Shown here: piece by piece, positions 45,667-54,347 of the stretch | Position numbering within the stretch: position 1 is the stretch's first letter | How the letters are laid out: every line of letters starts with the position of its first letter | Made by a program: the position numbers and the translations under genes | The notes under the pieces: generated by a model | What the model saw: the letters and a program-made list of their open reading frames with translations, nothing else | Told to the model about the DNA's origin: nothing | Database searches by the model: none | NCBI GenBank assembly: GCA_945881945.1 | Contig: CAMCVO010000001.1 | Location: 1-64,000 of the forward strand | Source: Bifidobacterium breve | Lineage (GTDB): Bacteria > Actinomycetota > Actinomycetes > Nanopelagicales > Nanopelagicaceae | Length of the DNA stretch: 64,000 nucleotides | Reading direction: 5' to 3'

Positions 45667-46389
45667 ATGGGTTCAGGTTTTATCTACTTAATCATCATTG
45701 CCATGTGGGCTGCCTACTTCTTACCGCAATGGTTAAGTAAACACGAAGATAACTCTGGAAAAGCAATTGAGAGATATAAAAATGCCATGCAAGTAGTTGC
45801 TGAGAGCAACCCAAACGTAAAGACTGAACCAAGAAATGAAAATAAAAAAAGAGTTTATTTCCAACGCCAACTTATATTCGGTTCATTATTTTCTTTAAGT
45901 TTTATATCTTTAATTTTTGCAGCTGTTGGATTCTTAGATATAACAACAACATTGATACCTATGACAGCTTTATTAATTTACCTAGTTAATGTCCGAAAAC
46001 AGGTGGTGACTTCACAACTTAAAGCCAGACGATTAAAAGCATTAGAGAAAATCACTAATAGTAAGATCCCAACCACGGTAATCCCAGATCCAGTTACAGA
46101 AAAAAGTAGCAAAGATCATTGGATTCCATTTTCAGAGCGTCCGGAAATTACTGGGGTAGTAGTAGTTCCAAAAGATCGAAATGGTTGGCAACCAACAAAA
46201 TTACCAAAACCTGTCTACACAACAGCTGCCAAGGCAGTTCCAAGTAAGCGAATTATTGATCTAACCACAACTGGTCAATGGAGTGCTGAACAAGAGCGAG
46301 TTAAGGCTTTATCAGGTAGAGATGATGACTTCTTTGATCAAGAGATTGCAGCTGATTACTCTGATAAAAATAAGGCAGTCAACCAATAG
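45667..46389 (+). CDS. glpR: Glp receptor-like membrane protein GlpR
   Basis: 240 residues from the ATG at 45667. One N-terminal helix (4-21) with the family signature WAAYFLPQWLSKHED, then a cytoplasmic linker with ERYKNAMQVV, two further helices (69-89 and 92-108) and a 125-residue hydrophilic C-terminal tail. This matches actinobacterial Rv0996/GlpR proteins, the membrane partner of the gephyrin-like Glp. Third gene after glp and rimJ. In-frame TTG codons at 45655 and 45658 are alternative starts; no ribosome-binding site is obvious. It ends exactly at the convergent mannosyltransferase stop. The name rests on context plus the signature. Confidence 0.75.
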   Translation: MGSGFIYLIIIAMWAAYFLPQWLSKHEDNSGKAIERYKNAMQVVAESNPNVKTEPRNENKKRVYFQRQLIFGSLFSLSFISLIFAAVGFLDITTTLIPMTALLIYLVNVRKQVVTSQLKARRLKALEKITNSKIPTTVIPDPVTEKSSKDHWIPFSERPEITGVVVVPKDRNGWQPTKLPKPVYTTAAKAVPSKRIIDLTTTGQWSAEQERVKALSGRDDDFFDQEIAADYSDKNKAVNQ

Positions 46390-47637
46390 TTAAATCCAAC
46401 TAGGCAACCACATCCGGTCCATCCAATCCGAGTATGGAATTTCTAATCCGATCAATATTGGTAAGAAGTAAATAAAATTAACACCAACTAATAATAGATA
46501 GCCATATATATATTTACGGTCTAAACCTTTCTTTAAGGCCCAATCCAAAAAGTTAATGATGGCCAGTATTAAGAAGGGCAGTATTGAGATTGAGTAAAAG
46601 TAAAAAGTTGTCCGGCCTTGGATAAAAAACCAAGGTAGATATGTGCCAGCAATTCCTGCTAAAACAAAGCCAGAAATACGATCAGACTTTGAGATAAAAA
46701 AGCCAAAAGTAATTGCAATTGCAAAAACTCCAAACCACCATAACATCGGTGTTCCAATCGCCAGAATCTCTTGCGAGCAGGATGAAGCACCGCAGTTTGT
46801 TGGAGTTTCATAGTAAAAAGAGGTGGGACGGCCAAGAACTAACCAATTCCAGGGATTGGCATCATAGGCATGTTCATCTGTTAACTCTCGATGAAAGCTT
46901 AGAATTTCACGATGATAGTTCCAGAGTGAGGAGAATAAATTTGAGCCAGATTCCCTAGCCCAACCTTTAGAGCTAAGTATCCATCCACCCCAAGAAACAA
47001 AGTAAATGCCAAGTGGCGTCAGTATGTATTGCCCAATTCGTTTAACCAATGTACCCCAATGAAATTTACTAAAATTTATGGTTAGTAAAATCAATACTGG
47101 TATTAGGAAAAAAGCACTCCATTTAGTAGCACCAGCAACTCCAATTATCGCACCACTTGCCCATAAATTATTTTGAAGCAATAGATAAAAGGTGAGTAAT
47201 ATAAAAAACATTAAGATGATATCAAGGAGTGCAACTCTTGACATCACTAGGTGTAAACCATCGAATGCCATCAAAGCGGCTGCAGTATTACTTAAGAACA
47301 CCGAGTTAAAAAGTAATTGAGTAATCATGAATATCAACAATACGGAGGCAGTACCAACGAGCGCTGCCGAAATTCGCCAGCCAAACTCATTATCTCCAAA
47401 TGCTTTTATACCTAAACCAATTACCCACTTTCCAAGGGGTGGGTGCACGACAAACTCAGCATCTCCTTGCGAATTTAACTCAACACCATCATTAATTAAA
47501 GAGGCTGCATTTTTTGCGTAGTAGATCTCATCAAAAATATAACCTTTTGGTTGGTTTAGTCGCCGAAGCCGAAGTGTGAGGGCAAAGCCGAGAATTAAGG
47601 TGATGGGTGCAAATTCTCGCAATCGACTCTTATTCAT
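46390..47637 (-). CDS. pmt: protein O-mannosyltransferase (PMT family)
   Basis: Integral membrane GT-C glycosyltransferase that adds mannose from polyprenyl-phosphate mannose to secreted proteins. 415 residues with about ten helices; the catalytic acidic pair is in YIFDEIYYAKNAASL, followed by FVVHPPLGKWVIGLGIK and GRPTSFYYETP. Mycobacterial Pmt (Rv1002c) has about 520 residues, so this is a compact version, mostly shorter in the C-terminal part. It is divergent from rsmI as in mycobacteria, which supports the identification. Confidence 0.87.
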   Translation of the reverse strand: MNKSRLREFAPITLILGFALTLRLRRLNQPKGYIFDEIYYAKNAASLINDGVELNSQGDAEFVVHPPLGKWVIGLGIKAFGDNEFGWRISAALVGTASVLLIFMITQLLFNSVFLSNTAAALMAFDGLHLVMSRVALLDIILMFFILLTFYLLLQNNLWASGAIIGVAGATKWSAFFLIPVLILLTINFSKFHWGTLVKRIGQYILTPLGIYFVSWGGWILSSKGWARESGSNLFSSLWNYHREILSFHRELTDEHAYDANPWNWLVLGRPTSFYYETPTNCGASSCSQEILAIGTPMLWWFGVFAIAITFGFFISKSDRISGFVLAGIAGTYLPWFFIQGRTTFYFYSISILPFLILAIINFLDWALKKGLDRKYIYGYLLLVGVNFIYFLPILIGLEIPYSDWMDRMWLPSWI

Positions 47638-47696
47638 GGGGTCAGCCTAAGACCAGATAGAACATCAGTTGCGAAATAACCTGAGAGAATTAGCAG

Positions 47697-48539
47697 ATGT
47701 TAATCCTGGCCTGCTTACCCATCGGCGATGCACGAGATGCCTCTGCCCATTTAATCCAGGCAATCCAACAGGTGCAGTATGTAGCTGCAGAGGATTCGCG
47801 TAAATTTGCCAGACTCTGCCAAGACTTAAGCATTAAACATAATGCCAAGGTAATTTCATTTTTTGAAGGAAATGAAAGTGAAAAAATTGAGGAATTAACA
47901 AATTTACTGAAGTCACAAAAAGATGTTTTGGTGGCAACTGATGCAGGTGCTCCTGGTATTTCAGACCCAGGGTATCGATTAATAAGAGCTGCCTTGCAAT
48001 CGAATGTAGAGATAAAAGTTTTACCAGGACCAAGTGCGGTCACAACGGCATTATTACTTTCTGGCTTACCAACTGATCGATTTTGTTTTGAAGGTTTTCC
48101 ACCAAGAACTCAAGGTGCCAGAGCAAAATGGTTTGAGGAACTAGCCCAGCAGGAGCGAACCATGATCTTCTTTGAAGCACCACACAGAATTACCGAGTGC
48201 CTAATTGATGCAGGTAATGCCTTTGGATTAGATAGAAGTGGGGCAATCTGCCGTGAAATGAGTAAACATTATGAAGAGGTGGTTCGCGGAAGCGTCACAG
48301 AGTTAATCTCTTGGTCTAAATCAAAAGAGATCTTGGGTGAGATAACAGTTGTGATTGCTGGTTTTGATCCAGCAAGTAGGCAGATTGCTGATGAGGATCT
48401 AATTAAAATGGTTTTAGAGCTTGAAGAATTTGGCGAGAGCCGCAAAGAGGCAATCGCACAAGTAGCGAAGAAATATGCAGTCGCTAAGCGAGTGGTATTT
48501 GATGCCATGGTTACCTACAAGAGTGAGGATAAGATCTGA
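47697..48539 (+). CDS. rsmI: 16S rRNA 2'-O-methyltransferase RsmI
   Basis: Methylates the ribose of C1402 in 16S rRNA. 280 residues of the tetrapyrrole-methylase-like fold: YVAAEDSRKFARLC, ATDAGAPGISDPGYRLIRAAL, VLPGPSAVTTALLLSGLPTDRFCFEGFPP and FFEAPHRITECL. The usual N-terminal TPIGN reads LPIGDA. ATG at 47697. Divergent from pmt and only 2 bases before metG, so rsmI, metG, tatD and rsmA form one compact operon. Confidence 0.94.
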   Translation: MLILACLPIGDARDASAHLIQAIQQVQYVAAEDSRKFARLCQDLSIKHNAKVISFFEGNESEKIEELTNLLKSQKDVLVATDAGAPGISDPGYRLIRAALQSNVEIKVLPGPSAVTTALLLSGLPTDRFCFEGFPPRTQGARAKWFEELAQQERTMIFFEAPHRITECLIDAGNAFGLDRSGAICREMSKHYEEVVRGSVTELISWSKSKEILGEITVVIAGFDPASRQIADEDLIKMVLELEEFGESRKEAIAQVAKKYAVAKRVVFDAMVTYKSEDKI

Positions 48540-48541
48540 TC

Positions 48542-50098
48542 ATGGCTGAAAAAGCTTTTTACTTAACCACACCCATTTACTACGTAAATGATGCCCCTCA
48601 CATCGGTCATGCCTACACAACTGTGGCAGGTGATGTTTTAACTCGCTGGCATCGCCAGAAAGGTGAATCAGTTTGGTATCTCACTGGAACTGATGAGCAT
48701 GGACAAAAAGTCTTAAATACTGCCCAGGCAAATAAGAGTTCACCACAAGATTGGTGTGACAAACTAGTTGAACAGTCTTGGAAACCGGTCTGGAAAGATT
48801 TGAATATTGCTCATGATGATTTCATTAGAACTACTGAAGCCCGACATACCGACCGAGTTCAAAGGTTTTTACAAAGCCTAAAAGATGCTGGCCATATATA
48901 TGCTGGAAAATTTGAAGGCCCATATTGCATAGGTTGTGAAGAGTTTAAGTTACCTGGTGATTTAGATGATGGAAAGTGCAAGATCCACTCAAAGCCAGTT
49001 GAAATGTTAAGTGAGGATAACTGGTTCTTTAAACTATCAGCATTTCGCCAACCCCTTCTTGATTACTACAAATCAAATCCATCAGCATGCCAGCCAGATA
49101 GTGCGCGAAATGAGGTTGTTTCATTTTTAGAAGGTGAGGTTAGGGATCTATCAATATCTCGCTCCACCTTTGATTGGGGAATTCCAGTTCCATGGGATAC
49201 AAAGCAGGTTATATATGTTTGGTTTGATGCTTTATTAAATTATGCAACTGCAGTTGGTTTAGGTGATGAACCAAGTTCACAAGGCGGTAAGAAATTTGCG
49301 GCCACCTGGCCAGCTGATGTGCACCTGGTTGGTAAGGATATTTTGCGCTTTCACGCAATTATCTGGCCGGCCATGCTTATGGCAGCAGGTGTTGCTGTGC
49401 CAAAGAAGATCTTTGCTCATGGTTGGCTATTAGTTGGTGGCGAAAAGATGTCAAAGAGCAAGTTAACTGGCATAGCTCCAGCTGATATAACTAAAGATTT
49501 TGGTGTTGATGCATTTAGATATTACTTTTTAAAGGCAATTCCCTTTGGAAGTGATGGTTCATTCTCTTGGGAGGATATGGCAGCCCGATACACCAGTGAA
49601 TTAGCAAATGATTTTGGCAACCTAGCCTCAAGATTAATTGCCATGATTGAAAAATACTGCGACAACAAGATTCCAAGTGTGGCTCAAAATTCTGAGTTAG
49701 CTTCACTGCTTTCTACCACTGTACAAACTGCGGATAAATCAATCTGTGATTTAGATTTTCAAGGTGGCATAACTGCAATTATGGATTTTTGTAAGCGAGT
49801 TAATGGCTATGTAACCGAGTCAGAGCCATGGGTAGTTGCTAAGGATGCTTCTAGAAAAGCAGAGTTAGATGAAATTTTATACAACACCGCTGAATCACTT
49901 CGTGCTTTAGCAGTTTTACTGCATCCAGTAATGCCTGAGGTAACTACAAAGTTGTGGGTAAGTCTAGGTGCGCAAGAAAAGCTTGGAGATATTTCTACCC
50001 AGAGGATCGATAATCTCTCAAATTGGGGGCAATTACCAGCAGGTAGTACTGTCACAAAAACAGATGTGTTGTTTCCTAGATTAGAAGAGGCAAAGTAA
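48542..50098 (+). CDS. metG: methionyl-tRNA synthetase
   Basis: Class I synthetase charging tRNA-Met. 518 residues with the HIGH motif in NDAPHIGHAYTT, the zinc-knuckle segment GPYCIGCEEFKLPGDLDDGKCKIH (one CxxC pair and a third cysteine), WLTGTDEHG-type sequence WYLTGTDEHGQKV, and KMSKS in GGEKMSKSKLTG. The C-terminal dimerisation domain of some MetRS is absent, as in mycobacteria. tatD begins 3 bases after the stop. Confidence 0.95.
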   Translation: MAEKAFYLTTPIYYVNDAPHIGHAYTTVAGDVLTRWHRQKGESVWYLTGTDEHGQKVLNTAQANKSSPQDWCDKLVEQSWKPVWKDLNIAHDDFIRTTEARHTDRVQRFLQSLKDAGHIYAGKFEGPYCIGCEEFKLPGDLDDGKCKIHSKPVEMLSEDNWFFKLSAFRQPLLDYYKSNPSACQPDSARNEVVSFLEGEVRDLSISRSTFDWGIPVPWDTKQVIYVWFDALLNYATAVGLGDEPSSQGGKKFAATWPADVHLVGKDILRFHAIIWPAMLMAAGVAVPKKIFAHGWLLVGGEKMSKSKLTGIAPADITKDFGVDAFRYYFLKAIPFGSDGSFSWEDMAARYTSELANDFGNLASRLIAMIEKYCDNKIPSVAQNSELASLLSTTVQTADKSICDLDFQGGITAIMDFCKRVNGYVTESEPWVVAKDASRKAELDEILYNTAESLRALAVLLHPVMPEVTTKLWVSLGAQEKLGDISTQRIDNLSNWGQLPAGSTVTKTDVLFPRLEEAK

Positions 50099-50101
50099 TT
50101 T

Positions 50102-50956
50102 ATGGCAGATCGTCATAACCGCGATCTTGATCGAAAACCTGGACCACTTCCGCAAGCGTTAAAAACTAAAACAGTTGATTCCCATGCCCATCTTGAGTTA
50201 ATTCATAACAGTGAACCAGATTCACCCTTAATTAAACAAACTCTTGCTGAGGCAGCATCAGTTGGCATAGATCGAGTTGTTCAAGTTGGTTACTCCGCTG
50301 AACAGTCACTCTGGTCTGTTAAATGTGCTGAAAGTTTTGTTGGCCAGGTATTGGCAGCTGTTGCTTTGCATCCAAATGAAGCACCAGTAGTTGAAGATTT
50401 AGAAAAAGACTTACAAATTATCGAGGAGTTAGCGGCAAATCCTAGAGTGAGAGCAATTGGAGAGACTGGTTTAGATTTTTTCCGCACCCCAGAAAATTTA
50501 CGTGACAGACAAAAATACTCATTCGCCCGCCATATAAAGATGGCTAAAGAACATAAAAAAGCATTAGTGATTCATGATCGTGATTCACACAGAGCTGTCC
50601 TTGATCTTTTGATTCAAGAGGGTGCACCTGCCAACACTATTTTTCACTGCTACTCAGGTGATGCCCAAATGGCTAAGGAGTGCATTGCAAATAAATACAT
50701 TCTCTCCTTTGCTGGCACTGTGACATTTAAAAATGCTCCTGAGCTACGAGAGGCGGTAGTGCTTGTGCCAATTGAGCAGTTATTAGTGGAGACCGATTCA
50801 CCATTTCTTGCACCAATGCCAAATCGTGGGGCACTAAATACTCCAGCCCAAATTCCAAATACTTTAAGAGTAATTGCTGATTTAAGAAATGAATCAGTTG
50901 ATTATCTAGCTGGTGCAATCTCTGAAAATGCTGAACGCATATTTGGAAAGTTTTAA
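50102..50956 (+). CDS. tatD: TatD-family metal-dependent deoxyribonuclease
   Basis: TIM-barrel metallohydrolase with probable 3'-5' DNase activity. 284 residues: metal motif VDSHAHLE near residue 25, AIGETGLDFF, VIHDRD, FHCYSGDAQMA and LVETDSPFLAP. A 25-residue polar N-terminal extension (RHNRDLDRKPGPLP) precedes the domain. It directly abuts rsmA (the next ATG starts one base after the stop). In many Actinobacteria rpfB lies between tatD and rsmA; here nothing does. Confidence 0.94.
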   Translation: MADRHNRDLDRKPGPLPQALKTKTVDSHAHLELIHNSEPDSPLIKQTLAEAASVGIDRVVQVGYSAEQSLWSVKCAESFVGQVLAAVALHPNEAPVVEDLEKDLQIIEELAANPRVRAIGETGLDFFRTPENLRDRQKYSFARHIKMAKEHKKALVIHDRDSHRAVLDLLIQEGAPANTIFHCYSGDAQMAKECIANKYILSFAGTVTFKNAPELREAVVLVPIEQLLVETDSPFLAPMPNRGALNTPAQIPNTLRVIADLRNESVDYLAGAISENAERIFGKF

Positions 50957-51802
50957 ATGAGTAATCTGCTAGGAGCAGTTGAGATTAGAGCTTTAGCTGA
51001 GCAATTGAATTTAAAACCAACCAAAAAGTTGGGTCAAAACTTTGTAGTTGATGCAAATACATGTCGAAAGATTGTAAAACTTGCCTCCGTTGAATCTAGC
51101 GATATCGCACTTGAAATTGGTCCAGGTCTTGGCTCACTCACCTTGGCTTTACTAGAAAAAGCCAAAGAGGTTTTAGCAATTGAAATTGATGATCGATTAG
51201 CAGTTCAATTACCGATAACAGCTGCCCAGCATGGCTTTGATATAAATAAACTTACAGTAATTAGCCAGGATGCAATGCAGCTAACAAAATTGCCTGCTAA
51301 TCCAACTGTCTTAGTCGCAAATCTTCCTTACAACATCTCGGTACCAGTACTGCTCAATATGTTAGAACTATTCCCCACCTTAAATCGCGGAGTGGTAATG
51401 GTTCAAAGTGAGGTCGCTCATCGTTTAGCAGCTAAGCCAAATAACAAGGATTATGGCTCACCTACTGCAAAAGCTAATTGGTGGGCAGATTTAGAGTTAT
51501 CTAGTTCAGTTGGCAGATCAGTTTTTTGGCCAGTTCCCAATGTGGATTCATCTTTAGTTAGTTTTGTTCGCCATCCACCCTTAGGAAGTGAAGATCAAAG
51601 AGTTGCTACCTTCGCTGTGATTGATAAGGCATTTGCGAAACGAAGGAAGATGATGCGCTCTGCCGTAGGTGAGTTATTTGATGATGCAGAGGGGAATTTA
51701 ATCGCAGCTGGGGTGGATCCAACTATTCGCGGTGAGGCATTGGCAATTGCTCAGTTTTTTCAAATTGGTAAGCAATTAATTAAGGACAATTCCACCAAGT
51801 GA
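50957..51802 (+). CDS. rsmA: 16S rRNA adenine N6-dimethyltransferase
   Basis: KsgA-type enzyme dimethylating A1518 and A1519 in the 3' end of 16S rRNA. 281 residues: PTKKLGQNFVVD, SAM motif I LEIGPGLGSLTLALLE, acidic EIDDRL, QDAMQL and catalytic motif IV NLPYNISVPVL, then the helical C-terminal domain with KRRKMMRSA. ATG abuts the tatD stop. ispE starts 26 bases downstream, the conserved actinobacterial order. Confidence 0.96.
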   Translation: MSNLLGAVEIRALAEQLNLKPTKKLGQNFVVDANTCRKIVKLASVESSDIALEIGPGLGSLTLALLEKAKEVLAIEIDDRLAVQLPITAAQHGFDINKLTVISQDAMQLTKLPANPTVLVANLPYNISVPVLLNMLELFPTLNRGVVMVQSEVAHRLAAKPNNKDYGSPTAKANWWADLELSSSVGRSVFWPVPNVDSSLVSFVRHPPLGSEDQRVATFAVIDKAFAKRRKMMRSAVGELFDDAEGNLIAAGVDPTIRGEALAIAQFFQIGKQLIKDNSTK

Positions 51803-51828
51803 GTTATCTAACCAATACGCTCTAGGGT

Positions 51829-52749
51829 ATGAGATCACGAGGAGTTACCGCCCGGGTTCCGGCCAAGGTAAATCTGCAATTATCTGTTGGCCCACTTGGC
51901 AGTGATGGCTTCCATGAGGTGACTACAGTCTTTCAAGCAATCTCCTTATTTGATGATGTCACAGTTGCAACTACCAGTGAAAATGATGGAATCAAGATCA
52001 GTATCACAGGTCAAACCTCAACTGGTGTACCAGTTGATAATTCAAACTTAGCGATTAAAGCCGCACAGTTAATGATTGAAAATTATGATCTGCCAAAAGA
52101 TTTAAGGATTAAGTTGAAAAAAGAGATTCCAGTTGCCGGCGGAATGGCTGGTGGTAGCGCAGATGCAGCTGGGGTAATTGTTGGCCTGGATTCCTTATTT
52201 GAACTTGGTCTTTCTAGAGATGAAATGGAATCAGTAGGGAGCAAGATTGGCTCTGATGTGCCATTTTCAATTTGTGGTGGAGTTGCAATAGGAACAGGGC
52301 GGGGGGATCAGATAACTCCAGCACTTGCTAAAGGAAATTACAACTGGGTGCTTGCCCTTTCAGGTCAAGGATTATCAACTCCTGCTGTTTATGGGGAGTG
52401 TGATCGATTGCGTGAAGGATTATCTATTGCACCACCAGTTGTTAGTGAGCAGTTGATGCAAGCATTACGAGCCGGGGATGCAAAAGCATTAGGTAAAGCA
52501 TTAACAAATGAATTACAACCTGCAGCTTGTTCATTACGACCAGCACTTAGATTGGTACTAGATGTAGGTACAGAATATGGTGCACTTGGCGGGATTGTCT
52601 CTGGTTCAGGACCTACTGTTGCATTTTTAGTATCAGATGATGAGCATGCAATCGACTTAACCGTTGCATTAAGCAGCAGTGGGGTTGTTTCCTCTGTTGT
52701 CAGAGCAAATGGACCTACTCATGGCGCACGAATTATTGAAAGTTTTTAA
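51829..52749 (+). CDS. ispE: 4-diphosphocytidyl-2-C-methyl-D-erythritol kinase
   Basis: GHMP kinase of the MEP isoprenoid pathway. 306 residues with RVPAKVNLQLSVGP at the start, the ATP-binding glycine loop VPVAGGMAGGSADAAGV, SKIGSDVPFSICGG and GIVSGSGPTVAFLV. Together with ispDF at 6071 three of the pathway's activities are encoded in the window. ATG start with no evident ribosome-binding site. Confidence 0.96.
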   Translation: MRSRGVTARVPAKVNLQLSVGPLGSDGFHEVTTVFQAISLFDDVTVATTSENDGIKISITGQTSTGVPVDNSNLAIKAAQLMIENYDLPKDLRIKLKKEIPVAGGMAGGSADAAGVIVGLDSLFELGLSRDEMESVGSKIGSDVPFSICGGVAIGTGRGDQITPALAKGNYNWVLALSGQGLSTPAVYGECDRLREGLSIAPPVVSEQLMQALRAGDAKALGKALTNELQPAACSLRPALRLVLDVGTEYGALGGIVSGSGPTVAFLVSDDEHAIDLTVALSSSGVVSSVVRANGPTHGARIIESF

Positions 52750-52778
52750 TTTAACCAGTTATAAGGGATAATTCAGGT

Positions 52779-52853
52779 TCCGCCATTGTGTAGTGGCTAG
52801 CACATGAGCCTTTGAAGCTCAGGGTCCAGGATCGATACCTGGTGGCGGAGCCA
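52779..52853 (+). tRNA. tRNA-Gln(TTG)
   Basis: 75 bases with CCA encoded. Acceptor arms tccgcca and tggcgga pair fully; anticodon loop ctttgaa gives TTG for CAA; T-arm ccagg-atcgata-cctgg, which has A instead of T at its first loop base. Position between ispE and glmU matches the mycobacterial glnU locus. Confidence 0.96.
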
Positions 52854-52873
52854 CCAAGTTAAGGGGGTAAGAG

Positions 52874-54295
52874 ATGAGTGAGGTATCACTTGTAATTCTC
52901 CTCGCCGCCGGCGATAGCAAACGAATGAAATCAAAACAATCTAAAGTCTTACACAAGATCGCTGGTAGATCAGTTATTGCAAATTTACTCTCCTCAGTTG
53001 AGCAATTAAAGATTAAGAATTTAACAGTAGTAGTTGGCGCTAATAAAGATGAGGTAGTTGAGCATTTATCTAAGATCGCGCCAAAGGCAAAAACCGTATT
53101 TCAAGAAAAACGAGATGGCACTGGTGGTGCGACCCAATTAGCACTAGCTGAATATAAAGGCGATGGCACTGTTCTGATTTTGGCAGGCGATACCCCACTG
53201 CTAACCCATCAAACACTTAGTGAGTTTGTGCAGGTACATCAAAAGGAAAATCAGAGCGCATCTGTTTTATCTGCAATACTGCCTGATCCAACTGGGTATG
53301 GCCGGGTAATTCGAGGTGATGATGGGCAGATTTTAAAGATCGTTGAGGAAAAAGATGCCAGTGAGATAGAAAAAGAGATTGATGAGATCAACACCGGGGT
53401 TTACCTATTTGATCTGGTGCTCCTTCGAGATATTATAAAAAATCTGAAAAGTAATAATGCTCAAAATGAGCTATACCTAACTGATGTAATTGGACTAATT
53501 AATTCAGCTGGTAAAAAATCTTATGCAGTTTTATCCAATGATTACACTGAAACACTAGGAATTAATGACCGTACTCAATTGGCAGAGGTATCGGCAATTA
53601 TGCGGGATCGAATCAATAACCAACATATGTTAAATGGAGTTTCTATTGTGGATCCGACTACTACCTGGATTGATCATGGAGTTGAGATCGCGTCCGATGT
53701 GGTGATTTACCCAGGGTGTGCGATCTCAGGTAAGACTGTAATTAAAACTGGTGCTGTAATTGGCCCACGGACTACCTTAGAAGATTGCATAGTTGATGAG
53801 GGAGCTAAGGTAGTTGAGTCAAATTGCACAGAGTCAAAGATTGGCAAAGATACCAAGGTTGGACCATTTACATATTTACGTAAGGGAACTCTCTTAGCTA
53901 ATGAGAGTAAGGCTGGTGCTTTTGTTGAGATCAAAAATTCCACGATAGGAGAAGGAACAAAGGTTGCCCACCTTTCATATGTGGGCGATGCTGAGATTGG
54001 AAAAGAGAGCAATATTGGCGCTGCCACAATTTTTGTTAATTATGATGGCCAGAGCAAACATAAAACTAAGGTTGGCGATCATGTCAGAATCGGCAGCGAC
54101 ACCATGCTGATCGCACCGGTAAGTGTGGGAGATGGTGCCTATACAGCAGCTGGATCTGTGATTAATGAGGATGTGCCAGCAGGTGCGATTGGTATTGGTC
54201 GCGCTCGCCAGGTAAATATCCTGGGCTGGGTACTTAAAAAACGAAAAGATAGTAAATCAGCGGCAGCGGCAAAAAAAGCCGGGGCAAAAGAGTAA
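52874..54295 (+). CDS. glmU: bifunctional UDP-N-acetylglucosamine pyrophosphorylase / glucosamine-1-phosphate acetyltransferase
   Basis: Makes UDP-GlcNAc, the precursor of peptidoglycan (and the MshA sugar donor). 473 residues. N-terminal uridylyltransferase: LLAAGDSKRMKSKQSKVLHKIAG, FQEKRDGTGGATQLA, LAGDTPLL and INTGVYLFDL. From about residue 255 the left-handed beta-helix acetyltransferase with repeated hexapeptides, VEIKNSTIGEGTKVAHLSYVGDAEIG and NYDGQSKHKTKVGD. A basic, Ala-rich tail ends the protein. ATG preceded by aaggggg (52861-52867), 20 bases after tRNA-Gln. Confidence 0.97.
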   Translation: MSEVSLVILLAAGDSKRMKSKQSKVLHKIAGRSVIANLLSSVEQLKIKNLTVVVGANKDEVVEHLSKIAPKAKTVFQEKRDGTGGATQLALAEYKGDGTVLILAGDTPLLTHQTLSEFVQVHQKENQSASVLSAILPDPTGYGRVIRGDDGQILKIVEEKDASEIEKEIDEINTGVYLFDLVLLRDIIKNLKSNNAQNELYLTDVIGLINSAGKKSYAVLSNDYTETLGINDRTQLAEVSAIMRDRINNQHMLNGVSIVDPTTTWIDHGVEIASDVVIYPGCAISGKTVIKTGAVIGPRTTLEDCIVDEGAKVVESNCTESKIGKDTKVGPFTYLRKGTLLANESKAGAFVEIKNSTIGEGTKVAHLSYVGDAEIGKESNIGAATIFVNYDGQSKHKTKVGDHVRIGSDTMLIAPVSVGDGAYTAAGSVINEDVPAGAIGIGRARQVNILGWVLKKRKDSKSAAAAKKAGAKE

Positions 54296-54347
54296 GTAAG
54301 TTCTAGTAGAGTTAACCTAGATTCACCACAGTGAGGGGGAAGCTAAA

